A stretch of DNA of 42,622 nucleotides from Treponemataceae bacterium (GCA_024402435.1 JAKSTU010000021.1:1-42622), one strand, 5' to 3'; shown: positions 26,365 through 35,752, numbered from the stretch's first letter. Program-made: numbers and translations. The notes: generated by a model not told the origin, from the letters alone.

Positions 26365-26393
26365 ATTATATGTAAAAAAAAACTGATTATCAA
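26365..26393 (-). promoter_or_regulatory. Promoter of the macroglobulin-pbpC operon
   Basis: On the minus strand TTGATA (26393-26388) and TATAAT (26370-26365) are separated by 17 bases including a run of nine T. The leader is about 75 bases and ends in the GAGGA site. Confidence 0.75.
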
Positions 26394-26461
26394 TAAAATC
26401 AGAGATTTCATAAAACAATTTGTCCAGAAAAAAAAAGTTTGCGTTTTTTTTACAAAACCTG

Positions 26462-26490
26462 TTGACACTTTTTTCTGAAATCTATAATAT
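26462..26490 (+). promoter_or_regulatory. Promoter of the tRNA-Leu/tRNA-Gly unit
   Basis: A perfect TTGACA (26462-26467) is followed by TATAATAT (26483-26490); the spacer is 15 to 17 bases depending on which hexamer is used. It starts about 40 bases before tRNA-Leu. Confidence 0.75.
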
Positions 26491-26504
26491 CATAAATGTC
26501 CTGA

Positions 26505-26584
26505 GCGAGAGTGGTGAAATTGGCAGACACGCTAGACTTAGGATCTAGTGCTTCGGCGTAAGGGTTCAAGTCCCTTCTCTCGCA
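26505..26584 (+). tRNA. tRNA-Leu, anticodon TAG
   Basis: The acceptor GCGAGAG pairs with CTCTCGC and the discriminator is A. The anticodon stem CTAGA/TCTAG closes the loop CTTAGGA, giving TAG. A short variable arm (GCTTCGGC) marks the class II tRNA, and the T loop is TTCAAGT. CCA is not encoded. Confidence 0.96.
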
Positions 26585-26631
26585 GTTTACTAGGCAAGAC
26601 AATGAATACGAGTTGTATTCGTTACATACTT

Positions 26632-26703
26632 GCGGGAATAGCTCAGTGGTAGAGCGCCACCTTGCCAAGGTGGATGTCGCGGGTCCGACTCCCGTTTCCC
26701 GCT
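26632..26703 (+). tRNA. tRNA-Gly, anticodon GCC
   Basis: The acceptor GCGGGAA pairs with TTCCCGC. The anticodon arm CCACCTTGCCAAGGTGG gives GCC. The T arm is GCGGG TCCGACT CCCGT and discriminator T follows. CCA is not encoded. It lies 47 bases downstream of tRNA-Leu with a small GAATAC/GTATTC hairpin between them. Confidence 0.96.
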
Positions 26704-26710
26704 CTAAGCG

Positions 26711-26746
26711 AAAGCGATTCGGAGAAATCTGAATCGCTTTTTTTTT
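26711..26746 (+). terminator. Terminator after tRNA-Gly
   Basis: AAAGCGATTCGG pairs with CTGAATCGCTTT (26711-26740), followed by a run of T. It separates the tRNA unit from tig. Confidence 0.85.
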
Positions 26747-26789
26747 AACATTTTATTTTGGTCCTAATTTTGGACAAAAGGAAAATCCT

Positions 26790-28157
26790 GTGAAATTAAC
26801 CAAGGAAATTGAAAAGCTTGAGAAGTCAGCTGTTAAACTTACAGTGACAATTGGCAAAAAAGATGTTGCAGCAGCATACACCGAAACAGTTAACAAATAC
26901 GCAAAGAACGTACAGATTCCCGGTTTCCGCAAAGGAAAAGCACCTGTTTCTGTTCTGGAAAACAAATTCGGTGAAGCACTCAAAAATGATGCTACAGCTG
27001 ATCTGGTAGAAAAAGCACTTGGCGAAATTTTTGACGAATTTGACAAAGAAGATTCTGAAGCACGCCCTATTCCTTATGCACAGCCTGCACTGGAAGCAAT
27101 GCCCAAAATGGAAACAAACAAAGACCTGAAATTTGTTGTTACTTACGATGTTTTCCCCAAAGTTGAAGTAACAGACCTTTCAGGCATTGAAGTTGAAGAA
27201 GCTCAGGTTTCCGTAACAGACGATGACATTGCAGACGAACTCAACGACATCCGTGAACGCAATGCAATGGTAATTGACAAAGATGACGGCGCTGCAATTG
27301 CAGACAAAGACATTGTTACAATGAACTACTGCGAACTTGATGACAAAGATGCAGTTATTGACGGTTCTTCACGGGAAGATTTCGTCTGTACAATGGGAAC
27401 AAACATGAACCTGTACAAATTTGACGACGAAATCATCGGCATGAAAAAAGGTGATACAAAAGACATCACAAAAACATTTGCTGAGGATTTTGAAGACAAA
27501 GACCTGGCAGGAAAAACAAAGAAAATCCGCGTAACAGTTACAGGCGTAAAAGTAAAAGACATTCCTGAATTGGATGATGATCTTGCTCAGGACGTCAACG
27601 AAAAATACAAGACAGTTGATGACCTTAAGAACGCTCTCAAGAAAGACATGGCAAACGCAGCAGAACGCCGCGTAAAAGAAAAGAAGACAAATGAGCTCAT
27701 TGAAAAACTCATTGAAAAATATCCCTTTGAACTGCCACAGTCACTGCTTTCAATGGAACTGGAAAACCGCTGGAGAATGATTGCACAGCAGTTCCAGACA
27801 ACTCCCGAGCAGCTTGAAAAAATGGTTCTTGCTTCAGGTCAGACACGTGAATCAATGATTACACAGTGGACAGGTGATGCAGAAAAGAACCTGAAAGGCC
27901 GCGTAATTGTTGAAAGCCTTCTGAAAGTTCGCGACATCAAAGTTACTCCGGAAGAAGTTGAAGCTGAATATGCAGTTATTGCCGACAAATCAAGCACAAC
28001 TGTAGAAGAAGTAAAAAAACACTATGCGGATCCCCGTCAAAAAGAGTATCTTATTGATGACATCAAAGAGACAAAACTTTACGACCAGCTGTTTGCCGAA
28101 ATCAAAGTAACAAAAGGCAAAGCGGTTTCGTTCAAAGAGCTGTTTCAGGCTGAATAA
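26790..28157 (+). CDS. tig: Trigger factor, ribosome-associated chaperone and peptidyl-prolyl isomerase
   Basis: The 455-residue protein has an N-terminal ribosome-binding domain with the signature VQIPGFRKGKAPVSVLENKFG (about residues 36-57). A central FKBP-type isomerase domain follows (from about 150, with DIVTMNYCEL, MGTNMNLYKFDDEIIGMKKGD and TVTGVKVKDIPELDDDLAQ). The rest is a helical C-terminal chaperone domain. It binds nascent chains at the ribosome exit. The start is GTG, with AAAGGA eight bases upstream. A short GTCC/GGAC hairpin lies just before the site. It begins the tig-clpP-clpX cluster, linking folding to proteolysis, but a terminator separates it from clpP. Confidence 0.97.
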   Translation: MKLTKEIEKLEKSAVKLTVTIGKKDVAAAYTETVNKYAKNVQIPGFRKGKAPVSVLENKFGEALKNDATADLVEKALGEIFDEFDKEDSEARPIPYAQPALEAMPKMETNKDLKFVVTYDVFPKVEVTDLSGIEVEEAQVSVTDDDIADELNDIRERNAMVIDKDDGAAIADKDIVTMNYCELDDKDAVIDGSSREDFVCTMGTNMNLYKFDDEIIGMKKGDTKDITKTFAEDFEDKDLAGKTKKIRVTVTGVKVKDIPELDDDLAQDVNEKYKTVDDLKNALKKDMANAAERRVKEKKTNELIEKLIEKYPFELPQSLLSMELENRWRMIAQQFQTTPEQLEKMVLASGQTRESMITQWTGDAEKNLKGRVIVESLLKVRDIKVTPEEVEAEYAVIADKSSTTVEEVKKHYADPRQKEYLIDDIKETKLYDQLFAEIKVTKGKAVSFKELFQAE

Positions 28158-28177
28158 GCATCCCGATTGAATTCTGA

Positions 28178-28220
28178 GGGCTGTCTATTCAACTTTGAAC
28201 GGACAGTCCTTTGTTGTTTT
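28178..28220 (+). terminator. Terminator between tig and clpP
   Basis: GGGCTGTC (28178-28185) pairs with GACAGTCC (28202-28209) with one G-U pair. A T-rich tract follows. Confidence 0.75.
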
Positions 28221-28262
28221 AAATCACTCGGCATGGCCGAAATCTATTAATTGGACAAACCC

Positions 28263-28880
28263 ATGAATGAACAGATGAACAACCTGGTTCCATATGTTGT
28301 GGAACAGACCGGAAACGGTGAAAGAACTTATGATATTTTTTCACGTCTTTTGAAAGACCGCATCATTTTTATTGACGGTGAAATAACTGATACTTCTGCC
28401 GATCTGGTTGTCGCGCAGATTCTTTTTCTGGAATCCCAGAATCCGAACAAAGACATCAGTATTTACATCAACAGTCCTGGCGGTTCAGTGACGGCCGGTC
28501 TCGCAATTTACGATACTATGCAGTATGTAAAATGTGACATTCAGACAATCTGCATGGGTCAGGCAGCCAGCATGGGAGCTATTCTTCTTGCAGGCGGCAC
28601 AATCGGAAAACGGTATGCACTCCCCTCTTCACGTGTCATGATTCATCAGCCTTGGGGCGGAACACAGGGACAGGCAACTGATATTCTTATCCAGACAAAA
28701 GAAATTATCCGTCTCAAAAAACTTACAATTCAGTATTTTGCTGAACAGACAAAAAAATCAGAAGATGTTGTTGCAGCCGATATGGAACGCGATTACTTCA
28801 TGTCAGCAGAAGACGCTCTTGCATATGGAATTATCGACAACGTAATGCCAAGGAGAAAAAATGGCCCGGTTCAGAAGTAA
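28263..28880 (+). CDS. clpP: ATP-dependent Clp protease proteolytic subunit
   Basis: This is a standard ClpP of 205 residues from the ATG at 28263; an in-frame TTG at 28251 is a poorer choice. The catalytic Ser is in GQAASMGA, the His in MIHQPWGG and the Asp in [12 protein letters not shown]. The [17 protein letters not shown] strand that forms the axial region is intact. ClpP assembles into tetradecamers that degrade unfolded and tagged proteins delivered by ClpX. The 3' end overlaps clpX by 20 bases in another frame. The ribosome site is weak (GGACAAACCC). TATTAA (28245-28250) may be a -10 close to the start. Confidence 0.97.
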   Translation: MNEQMNNLVPYVVEQTGNGERTYDIFSRLLKDRIIFIDGEITDTSADLVVAQILFLESQNPNKDISIYINSPGGSVTAGLAIYDTMQYVKCDIQTICMGQAASMGAILLAGGTIGKRYALPSSRVMIHQPWGGTQGQATDILIQTKEIIRLKKLTIQYFAEQTKKSEDVVAADMERDYFMSAEDALAYGIIDNVMPRRKNGPVQK

Positions 28881-30120
28881 TGACAACAGATTCTGTGCCT
28901 TTTGCGGAAAACAGAGTTCCAGTACAACACAACTGATTGCAAATCCTTCTAACGACGTCTACATCTGCGGCAGATGCGTAAACATCTGTCAGAGCATGAT
29001 GAATGAAGCCCAGGAAGGCGTTCTTCCCATTGAACTTCAGGATGTCCCTACTCCTCAGGAATTCAAGGATTTTCTTGATCAGTATGTAATCGGACAGGAT
29101 TACGCAAAGAAAGTTCTGGCTGTATCTGTTTACAACCATTATAAACGCATGTCAAAACATCCTTCTCTGAACGAGGATGATGTTCAGATCGAAAAATCAA
29201 ATATTCTCCTGATCGGTCCTACCGGTTCGGGAAAAACTCTGCTGGCAAAAACACTTGCCCGCCGTCTCAAAGTGCCTTTTGCAATAGCAGACGCAACAAC
29301 ACTTACAGAAGCAGGTTACGTAGGTGAAGACGTTGAGAACGTTCTTCTCAAACTGATCAATGCTGCAGACGGAAACATTGCAGCCGCAGAGAGGGGAATC
29401 ATTTTCATTGACGAAATTGATAAAATTGCCCGCAAATCCGAAAACACTTCAATTACGAGAGACGTTTCCGGAGAAGGCGTTCAGCAGGCCCTGCTCAAGA
29501 TTATTGAAGGAACTAAAGCAAGTGTTCCTCCTCAGGGCGGCAGAAAGCATCCCAATCAGGAAATGCTGGAAATTGACACGACAAACATTCTGTTCATCTG
29601 CGGCGGAGCTTTCGTAGGCTTGGACAAAGTAGTTGAAAACCGCATACACGAAAACACAATCGGATTCGGTTCAACAACAACAGACATTTCTGAGGATGAG
29701 CGGACAAATCTTCTGAATCAGGTTATCCCTGATGACTTGGTAAAATTCGGTCTTATTCCTGAGCTTATCGGACGTATGCCGATTTCTGTTGCACTCAAAG
29801 AACTGTCCCGGGATGACTTGAAACGGATTCTTGTTGAACCCAAAAACGCAATTACACGCCAGTTCAAGTCTTCTTTTGCAATGGACAATGTTGATCTGAC
29901 TTTCACAGAAGATGCAATCGAAGCAATTGCGGAAACTGCAATCAGTCAGAAAACCGGTGCACGCGGACTTCGTGCAATTGTAGAAAAACTGCTGCTGGAC
30001 ACAATGTTTGACGCGCCGTCAATTGAAGGCAAAAAAACTCTGGAAATTACCAGAGACATTGTTGAACAGAAACAGAAACCATGCATTACAAACGGTGACG
30101 GAAAGCTCATCAGCGCCTGA
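28861..30120 (+). CDS. clpX: ATP-dependent Clp protease ATP-binding subunit
   Basis: The 419-residue AAA+ unfoldase has an N-terminal C4 zinc-binding domain (CAFCGK near residue 13 and CGRC near 37). Walker A is GPTGSGKT, Walker B is IIFIDEIDK, the pore loop is GYVGEDVE and the RKH loop is GGRKHPNQ. The ISEDE, sensor 2 and C-terminal lid segments are normal. It recognises substrates, unfolds them and feeds them to ClpP. A strong AAGGAG site lies inside the end of clpP, and the 20-base overlap suggests coupled translation. A terminator follows directly. Confidence 0.98.
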   Translation: MARFRSNDNRFCAFCGKQSSSTTQLIANPSNDVYICGRCVNICQSMMNEAQEGVLPIELQDVPTPQEFKDFLDQYVIGQDYAKKVLAVSVYNHYKRMSKHPSLNEDDVQIEKSNILLIGPTGSGKTLLAKTLARRLKVPFAIADATTLTEAGYVGEDVENVLLKLINAADGNIAAAERGIIFIDEIDKIARKSENTSITRDVSGEGVQQALLKIIEGTKASVPPQGGRKHPNQEMLEIDTTNILFICGGAFVGLDKVVENRIHENTIGFGSTTTDISEDERTNLLNQVIPDDLVKFGLIPELIGRMPISVALKELSRDDLKRILVEPKNAITRQFKSSFAMDNVDLTFTEDAIEAIAETAISQKTGARGLRAIVEKLLLDTMFDAPSIEGKKTLEITRDIVEQKQKPCITNGDGKLISA

Positions 30121-30136
30121 CAAAGCAGACAAAATC

Positions 30137-30165
30137 ACGCCCTGTAAATCCGGGGCGTTTTTTTT
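30137..30165 (+). terminator. Terminator of the clpPX unit
   Basis: ACGCCC (30137-30142) pairs with GGGGCGT (30152-30158), followed by a run of T. The T-run ends inside the -35 of the next promoter. Confidence 0.85.
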
Positions 30166-30192
30166 GCCTTTTTTCAATACTTGATTTATACT
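30164..30192 (+). promoter_or_regulatory. Promoter of the tocopherol-cyclase-like gene (leaderless type)
   Basis: TTGCCT (30164-30169) and TATACT (30187-30192) are 17 bases apart, and TATACT ends seven bases before the ATG at 30200. The -35 overlaps the last bases of the clpX terminator T-tract. No Shine-Dalgarno sequence is present. Confidence 0.6.
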
Positions 30193-30199
30193 GAAAACA

Positions 30200-31330
30200 A
30201 TGGCCGACAAGAAAAGATTTCTGAACAAGAACAAATACATGCTGACAGGTTCCTTCAAGAGGAACGGCTATGACTGGTGGTGGCATTCTTTTACCGGATT
30301 CAACAAAAAAACCGGAGAAAGCAGACAGTTTTTCATCGAATATTTCTTCATCAATCCGGGCCGTTCTCCTGACAAATGTGTCTTCGGACAACTGAAAGGG
30401 GAACATCCTTCTTATTTTATGATGAAAGCCGGGGCATGGGGACAGGGCGGCTGCCAGCTGCACAATTTTTATCCGACAAAACAGGTTAAAATCAACAGAA
30501 AGAAGGATTTTTCCTTTCAGGCCGGAAAATGCTTCTACTCAGAAAACCACATTTCAGGACATGTGGCAGTTTCTGCACAGACAGCAAAAACTCATCCGGA
30601 ATTTATGAGTGACGCAGGTGAAATGTCATGGAATCTGACAGTTGACAAAGTAACTCCGTTTAATGTGGGATACGGAACATCATGGCTGTTCAGGGCTTTG
30701 AAAGCTTTTGAAATGTACTGGCACGCTCAGGGAGTGAAGACACTTTATTCAGGGACAGTTACTCTAAACGGTGTTGAATACGCTGTAATTCCTGACACAT
30801 GCTTCGGGTACGCTGACAAAAACTGGGGCAAAGACTACACTTCCCCATGGATCTGGCTTTCAAGCTGTAATCTTACCAGCAACATCACCCGCGGAAAACT
30901 CCACAATACATGTTTTGACATAGGCGGAGGAAAGCCCAGAGTTTTCGGAATTCCTTTGGACAGAAGAGTTCTGGTCTATCTGAATTACGAAGGCAAAAAA
31001 ATCGAATTCAATTTTTCACATTTCTGGGTCAAAAGCAAAGTAATGTTCCGTTTTGCAGAAGGAGATGATCTTCTCCATTGGACAGTTTCTTCCGAAAACA
31101 AAGAATATCTACTTGACATTGATGCCTATTGCAGAAGAAGCGATACCATTTTTGTAAATTATGAATCGCCTAAGGGCCGTAAAGATTTTGACCGTCTTTG
31201 GAACGGAGGAAATGCATACGGTAACATGAAACTGTTCCGGAAAAAAGGCAAGATGCTTGAAATAATTGAAGATGCCCAGTTCATGAATTGCGGATGTGAA
31301 TACGGAGAATTCAAAACAGATTTTTCTTGA
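30200..31330 (+). CDS. Tocopherol cyclase-like (PF14249-type) protein
   Basis: The 376-residue soluble protein has no signal peptide and its sequence is rich in aromatic residues. The segment GYADKNWGKDYTSPWIWLSS (near residue 203) is the clearest landmark. It matches the DKNWG-x-(S/F)-P-x-x-W pattern of the tocopherol cyclase/lipocalin-like family, as does the N-terminal NGYDWWWHSFTGF. In plants the family closes the chromanol ring, but bacterial members outside cyanobacteria have no known substrate. No vitamin E pathway gene is visible here. It stands alone with its own promoter, between clpX and the aroF leader. The enzyme activity should not be assumed; a lipid-binding or isoprenoid-modifying role is an open possibility. 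Confidence 0.7.
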   Translation: MADKKRFLNKNKYMLTGSFKRNGYDWWWHSFTGFNKKTGESRQFFIEYFFINPGRSPDKCVFGQLKGEHPSYFMMKAGAWGQGGCQLHNFYPTKQVKINRKKDFSFQAGKCFYSENHISGHVAVSAQTAKTHPEFMSDAGEMSWNLTVDKVTPFNVGYGTSWLFRALKAFEMYWHAQGVKTLYSGTVTLNGVEYAVIPDTCFGYADKNWGKDYTSPWIWLSSCNLTSNITRGKLHNTCFDIGGGKPRVFGIPLDRRVLVYLNYEGKKIEFNFSHFWVKSKVMFRFAEGDDLLHWTVSSENKEYLLDIDAYCRRSDTIFVNYESPKGRKDFDRLWNGGNAYGNMKLFRKKGKMLEIIEDAQFMNCGCEYGEFKTDFS

Positions 31331-31404
31331 CCTTATTCACTTTTTAAGTTAAATTTGATTTATGAATACAGTCCGTATTAGAAGCTGTTTAAACCATTTT
31401 CTCA

Positions 31405-31564
31405 TTGAACAGGTATTTTTTTACTTTAGTTATTGGTTTTCTCGGAATAATGCGGATGTGGCATTGAACAGGGCTTGCTAGCAGCCGGCAGTTTGATGCC
31501 AGTATTTACCACAGGTAATTACGGGAGATTCCGCAGTAAGTTCTACGGAATCTCCTTTTTTTTT
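31405..31564 (+). promoter_or_regulatory. Structured leader and attenuator-like terminator before aroF
   Basis: A possible promoter (TTGAAC at 31405-31410, TAGTTA at 31427-31432) would start a leader near 31440, about 180 bases before aroF. The leader contains GGCT/AGCC and GGCA/TGCC hairpins, a TTACC/GGTAA hairpin and a perfect ten-base terminator stem (31524-31533 with 31546-31555) followed by nine T. A tiny frame ATG-CGG-ATG-TGG-CAT-TGA lies early in it. UGCGGA in this frame can pair with UCCGCA of the terminator stem. No good promoter is visible between terminator and aroF, so readthrough control is plausible. No known riboswitch or T-box signature was recognised. Confidence 0.5.
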
Positions 31565-31621
31565 CTGTGCTGATCTTGTACATAACGTCGGAAAAAACGG
31601 AACCGGCAAGAAGGAGAATAT

Positions 31622-32647
31622 ATGGTAGTTGTTGTAAAAAGCGGAGCCAATCAGGATGAGATTCAATCCCTTATAAAGCATCTTACATCCATGGGCGGAA
31701 TATCCGTTCATATTACAGAAGGTGTTGAAACTTCAATTCTGGGACTTGTCGGTGATACCACAAGAATCAATGAAGAGTCACTGAAAGCAAATCCTCTGGT
31801 TTCCAACGTAATGCGCGTTCAGGAACCTTACAAAATGGCAAACCGCAAGTTTCACCCGGAAGACTCTGTTTATGAAATCAAAACAGGTGACGGAACTGCA
31901 AAAATCGGTGGAACGAACTTTTCCGTAATGGCAGGTCCCTGTTCTGTTGAAACCCGTGACCAGATTACAGGAATTGCCCGTGCCGTAAAAGCTTCAGGCG
32001 CATCATTCCTCCGCGGCGGCGCATTCAAGCCAAGAACTTCTCCCTATGCTTTCCAGGGTCTGGGAAAAGAAGGCCTCGATCTGCTTCTTGAAGCAAAGCG
32101 GGCCACAAATCTTCCCATTGTTACTGAACTTATGGCAATTACCCAGCTGGAACTTTTTGACAATGTTGATGTGATTCAGATCGGTGCACGCAACATGCAG
32201 AACTTTGATCTTCTTAAGGAACTGGGCCATGTGAACAAACCGATTCTTCTGAAACGCGGTCTTGCGAACACGGCAAAAGAGCTTCTGATGGCAGCTGAAT
32301 ACATCATGGCAGGCGGAAACGAACAGATCATCCTCTGCGAACGTGGAATCCGCAGTTATGACACATTCTCCCGCAATGTTCTTGACCTGGGAGTCGTTCC
32401 TTACCTTAAGCGTCACACTCACCTGCCGGTCATTGTTGACCCGAGCCATGCAACAGGTTATGCATGGATGGTTCCTCCCATGGCAAAAGCAGCTCTTGCA
32501 GCCGGCGCAGACGGAATCATTGTGGAAGTGCATAATGATCCGCTCAATGCCTGGTGCGACGGCGAGCAGTCAATCACTCCGGCCCAGTTTGACACACTGA
32601 TGAAACAGCTCCGTCAGTATGCCCAGATTGAAGGAAAACAACTGTGA
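31622..32647 (+). CDS. aroF: 3-deoxy-7-phosphoheptulonate (DAHP) synthase, type I-beta with N-terminal regulatory domain
   Basis: The 341-residue protein starts with a ferredoxin-like/ACT-type regulatory domain (about residues 1-70), the TM0343-type architecture. The KDO8P/DAHP synthase barrel follows. Landmarks are GPCSVE, RGGAFKPRTSPYAFQG, QIGARNMQN, CERGIRSY, DPSHATG and DGIIVEVHNDP. It condenses phosphoenolpyruvate with erythrose-4-phosphate, the first step to chorismate; the N-terminal domain usually confers feedback inhibition by Tyr or Phe. AAGGAG lies seven bases before the ATG. Its last four bases overlap the GTG of tyrA, so the two are translationally coupled. Confidence 0.96.
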   Translation: MVVVVKSGANQDEIQSLIKHLTSMGGISVHITEGVETSILGLVGDTTRINEESLKANPLVSNVMRVQEPYKMANRKFHPEDSVYEIKTGDGTAKIGGTNFSVMAGPCSVETRDQITGIARAVKASGASFLRGGAFKPRTSPYAFQGLGKEGLDLLLEAKRATNLPIVTELMAITQLELFDNVDVIQIGARNMQNFDLLKELGHVNKPILLKRGLANTAKELLMAAEYIMAGGNEQIILCERGIRSYDTFSRNVLDLGVVPYLKRHTHLPVIVDPSHATGYAWMVPPMAKAALAAGADGIIVEVHNDPLNAWCDGEQSITPAQFDTLMKQLRQYAQIEGKQL

Positions 32648-33567
32648 GCGCGGATAAATTTACAGCAGGAATCGTAGGACTTGGTCTGATGGGAGGAGCT
32701 TTTGCCCGTGCCTTCAGAAATGCGGAAGAATGCGGAAAGCTTGGATTCCTTACTTCCGGTCACGTTCAGATTTATGCCTGCGACAAAAACACGGATTTTC
32801 TGAAAGCTGCCCAGATTGAAAACGTTATTGACAAAGGTTTTGACATGGATCATGTTCCGGAAATGCTTTCAGAATGCAATCTTGTAATTGTCTGTCTGTA
32901 TCCGGCACTGGCTTTTGAATTCATTGAAAAATACCGCCGCAATTTTGCGAAAGGTGCCATTGTAACTGACATAGCAGGTGTAAAAGGCGAATACCTGAAA
33001 AACCTGAGGAAAAATGCTTCTGACGTTTTCGGACCGGATTCTTCTCCGGATTCACCTGATTTTATCAGCGGGCATCCCATGTGCGGCCGCGAAACTGAAG
33101 GTTATGCTTTCTCTGCAAATGTAAATTTTGCAGGACGGCACTACATTCTTGTTCTTGAAAAAGAAAACCGCCGCGAAAATGTGGAAAAACTCAGAAAAAT
33201 CATTTCTGCATTGGGTTTCTCTCACATTGTAGAAACAGATCCTCTTACACACGACAACAAGATCGCTTTTACATCACAATTGTGCCACGTGATTGCGTCC
33301 GCGCTGGTTGACAGTGCAGAAGACGAAAAAGTCACGGCCTTCGGTGGCGGAAGTTTTGAAGACCTTACCAGAATTGCAATGATCAACGCACCTCTTTGGA
33401 CGGAACTTTTCGCTTCAAACAAAGATCTTCTCCTCAATCAGATTGATAATTTTGAAAAAAGTCTTCTCAAAATGAGAAAACTGATTGAAGACGGCAATAA
33501 TCAGGAACTCTGCAATCTGCTTTCTTCCGTAAGAGAAAAAAGATTATGCATGCGCAAGACTGAATAA
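32644..33567 (+). CDS. tyrA: Prephenate dehydrogenase
   Basis: The 307-residue protein has a Rossmann NAD-binding start (GIVGLGLMGGAFARAFR, residues 10-26) and the prephenate-binding HPMCGRETEGY near residue 142. It converts prephenate to 4-hydroxyphenylpyruvate, the tyrosine branch. The length is at the short end and no C-terminal ACT domain is seen. The start is GTG in the overlap GTGA with aroF; GAAGGA lies upstream. It shares the aroF transcript and its putative attenuator. Confidence 0.92.
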   Translation: MSADKFTAGIVGLGLMGGAFARAFRNAEECGKLGFLTSGHVQIYACDKNTDFLKAAQIENVIDKGFDMDHVPEMLSECNLVIVCLYPALAFEFIEKYRRNFAKGAIVTDIAGVKGEYLKNLRKNASDVFGPDSSPDSPDFISGHPMCGRETEGYAFSANVNFAGRHYILVLEKENRRENVEKLRKIISALGFSHIVETDPLTHDNKIAFTSQLCHVIASALVDSAEDEKVTAFGGGSFEDLTRIAMINAPLWTELFASNKDLLLNQIDNFEKSLLKMRKLIEDGNNQELCNLLSSVREKRLCMRKTE

Positions 33568-33569
33568 TG

Positions 33570-33578
33570 TGATATACT
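33570..33578 (+). promoter_or_regulatory. Extended -10 promoter candidate for the chemotaxis receptor
   Basis: TGATATACT forms an extended -10, with no good -35 upstream. The expected leader of about 22 bases contains GCGGAGG before the ATG at 33607. Confidence 0.45.
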
Positions 33579-33606
33579 TTATCAACTGGGATTCTGCGGA
33601 GGTTTT

Positions 33607-35673
33607 ATGCGGGTAAAAACGAAGTTCTTCATAATGATTTTCATTCTCCTGGGATTGATACTCTCTGTTTGTGCTCTTCTGATGCTGAAATTTTCTTCAT
33701 TGATGGCGGTTCGTGATTACGAAGTGGAAGCCCTGAAAATGAGCAACACAATCCATGAAATCTCTGCTTTTACAGACGAAGCTTTTACCAGTGAAATTGA
33801 AACGGTAAAGTTATACGGTCAGTGGTCGGAAATCATTGAAAGAGGAATTTCTCAGTATGAAAGGATTTCAAATCCGGGCAAGAACATTTCTCTGACACCC
33901 CAACTTCTTGATAAACTCAGTGCAATCAACGAGATGTGGGCATCTGTCTCAAAAAGTGCCGACAAAATGGGTGAACAGTACAAAGTGATTTCAGGTCTGG
34001 AACTTGAAAGCATTTTCCAATCAGCACTGAACAAAAACGGTCTTGTTACGGGTTCTGAAAAAGCACGTCAGTACGGACATACAAATGCTCTGCTGGATAT
34101 TGCAGTCCTTACGCTCCAGACTCAGCAGCTGGGACTCCGTTATGTGTGCGAGATTTTCAACCGTTCTTTCAATGAATTCAGCGACATGCTTTCTGTTTAT
34201 GCCACCAGTTCATTCCGGTCCCTGCAGATCATTTACCTCTTGGCAATGCTTTTTACAGGCGTTTTCGGGCTGACACTGACAACAATCTTTACGAGAAATA
34301 TCGTAAGGCGCATCAATCTTCTTCACGGTGCTTCATCAAAACTGGCAAACCGCAACATGATGATCAAGCTTTATGACAATTCTTCAGACGAACTTGCAGG
34401 TCTTATGAGGGACTTGAGTGATACCGCCGGAACTCTTGCAAACGTCATAAATGACGTAAAATTTTCTGCAAACGATGTGATCATTTGCGGAGAAACGATC
34501 AACGGAAGTTCCAACCAGACTGCCGCCGCAACACACCAGATACGGACAAGCATTGACGCATTGAACAAACACTTTGAAGTTCTTGAAGAAGCTGTAAACA
34601 GTTCAATGGAAAAACTCATGAAAATGTCTGACGCAGCACTGAATGTTGTTGTGGACAATCAGCAGCAGGCAACTTCAATCGACCAGAACTCAACTGATAT
34701 CAATGAAATGTCAAAGACCATCCGCGAAGTTGCACGGATGGCAGAAGAAAAATCAGTAAATGCTGAACAGATTCAGGAATTCGTTTCTGACGGTGATGAA
34801 AAAATTGCTGCAACCACTACAATGCTTGCCCAGATTACAAGCCAGCTGGACGGCATAAGCGAAATTGTCGGAATTATTGACGCGGTTGCAGAACAGACGA
34901 ACATTCTTTCAATGAATGCTGCAATCGAAAGTGCCCATGCGGGAGAAGCCGGACGCGGTTTTGCAGTTGTTGCTGAGGAAATCCGCTCTTTGGCCGAAAA
35001 CACTGCTGACAATGCACGACAGATCGGTGCTTCGATTTATGACATCGTAAACAAGGTTCATGCGGCAAACAACGCCAGTGATCTTGCGGCAGAAGCTTTC
35101 ATGCTCGTAGAACATCACGCCAATGACATGATTGCTTCTTTGCATGAAATCAGTTCCGGCATCCAGAAAGTTGACAGCACAATCAAAAATGTTGATGACC
35201 GAACTGCTGACATTGCCGATACTTCAGGAAAAATCAGCGGTGAATGTGACATTCTTACGGCTCATCAGGTTGCAGTTACTGAATCTATGGCACGGATGCA
35301 CGGAATTTTCTCGGAAGTCAAAACCGGTATTTCTGAAATTGCCATCGGTGCACAGGACATTGTTGAACGCACTTTGCAGGTAAAAGAATATTCTACAGAA
35401 AGCTACAATAAAATGCGCGAACTTTCCGAATCTTTGTCACAGTTTGTTACCACTGAACAGGAATCACCGGATTATGTCAAACCGGAAGAACCTGAAGAAA
35501 CAGAACCTGAGCCTGCCGATTCTGCGGCCGCTTTCAATGCCGTTTTTTCCGAACCGGTTCAGTTTGATTCAGCCGACAATTCTTCGGACAACAAGAAAAC
35601 TTCCGCTTCAAATGACAATTCCGCTTCAAATCCGGAAATCGGTGAAGAAGTGGATTTGAGTGAATTCATGTAA
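33607..35673 (+). CDS. Methyl-accepting chemotaxis protein
   Basis: The 688-residue receptor has a TM1 (about residues 7-29), a helical periplasmic sensor (30-205, not matching a named ligand domain by eye) and a TM2 (about 206-228). A HAMP-like linker follows. The signalling domain has its conserved hairpin tip, [30 protein letters not shown]. The tail after about 620 is acidic and Ser-rich and ends EVDLSEFM; no canonical NWETF pentapeptide is seen. The protein senses a chemical cue and controls the CheA kinase and flagellar switching. GCGGAGG is seven bases before the ATG. A bidirectional terminator closes the gene. It is monocistronic. Confidence 0.95.
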   Translation: MRVKTKFFIMIFILLGLILSVCALLMLKFSSLMAVRDYEVEALKMSNTIHEISAFTDEAFTSEIETVKLYGQWSEIIERGISQYERISNPGKNISLTPQLLDKLSAINEMWASVSKSADKMGEQYKVISGLELESIFQSALNKNGLVTGSEKARQYGHTNALLDIAVLTLQTQQLGLRYVCEIFNRSFNEFSDMLSVYATSSFRSLQIIYLLAMLFTGVFGLTLTTIFTRNIVRRINLLHGASSKLANRNMMIKLYDNSSDELAGLMRDLSDTAGTLANVINDVKFSANDVIICGETINGSSNQTAAATHQIRTSIDALNKHFEVLEEAVNSSMEKLMKMSDAALNVVVDNQQQATSIDQNSTDINEMSKTIREVARMAEEKSVNAEQIQEFVSDGDEKIAATTTMLAQITSQLDGISEIVGIIDAVAEQTNILSMNAAIESAHAGEAGRGFAVVAEEIRSLAENTADNARQIGASIYDIVNKVHAANNASDLAAEAFMLVEHHANDMIASLHEISSGIQKVDSTIKNVDDRTADIADTSGKISGECDILTAHQVAVTESMARMHGIFSEVKTGISEIAIGAQDIVERTLQVKEYSTESYNKMRELSESLSQFVTTEQESPDYVKPEEPEETEPEPADSAAAFNAVFSEPVQFDSADNSSDNKKTSASNDNSASNPEIGEEVDLSEFM

Positions 35674-35684
35674 TGCAATCGGAC

Positions 35685-35739
35685 AAAAAAAGCTCCGGAA
35701 CCTGCGGTCAGAAACAGCGGATTTCGGAGCTTTTTTTTT
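35685..35739. terminator. Bidirectional terminator between MCP and S1-domain gene
   Basis: AAAAAGCTCCG (35687-35697) pairs with CGGAGCTTTTT (35725-35735), with runs of A on one side and T on the other, so it works for both converging genes. Confidence 0.9.
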
Positions 35740-35752
35740 GCTTCATGCAAAA

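Noticed and set aside
31440..31564. T-box or known riboswitch before aroF
   Set aside because: No T-box AGGGTGGNACCGCG sequence or core of a known riboswitch class was found by eye; only generic hairpins and a terminator are supported.
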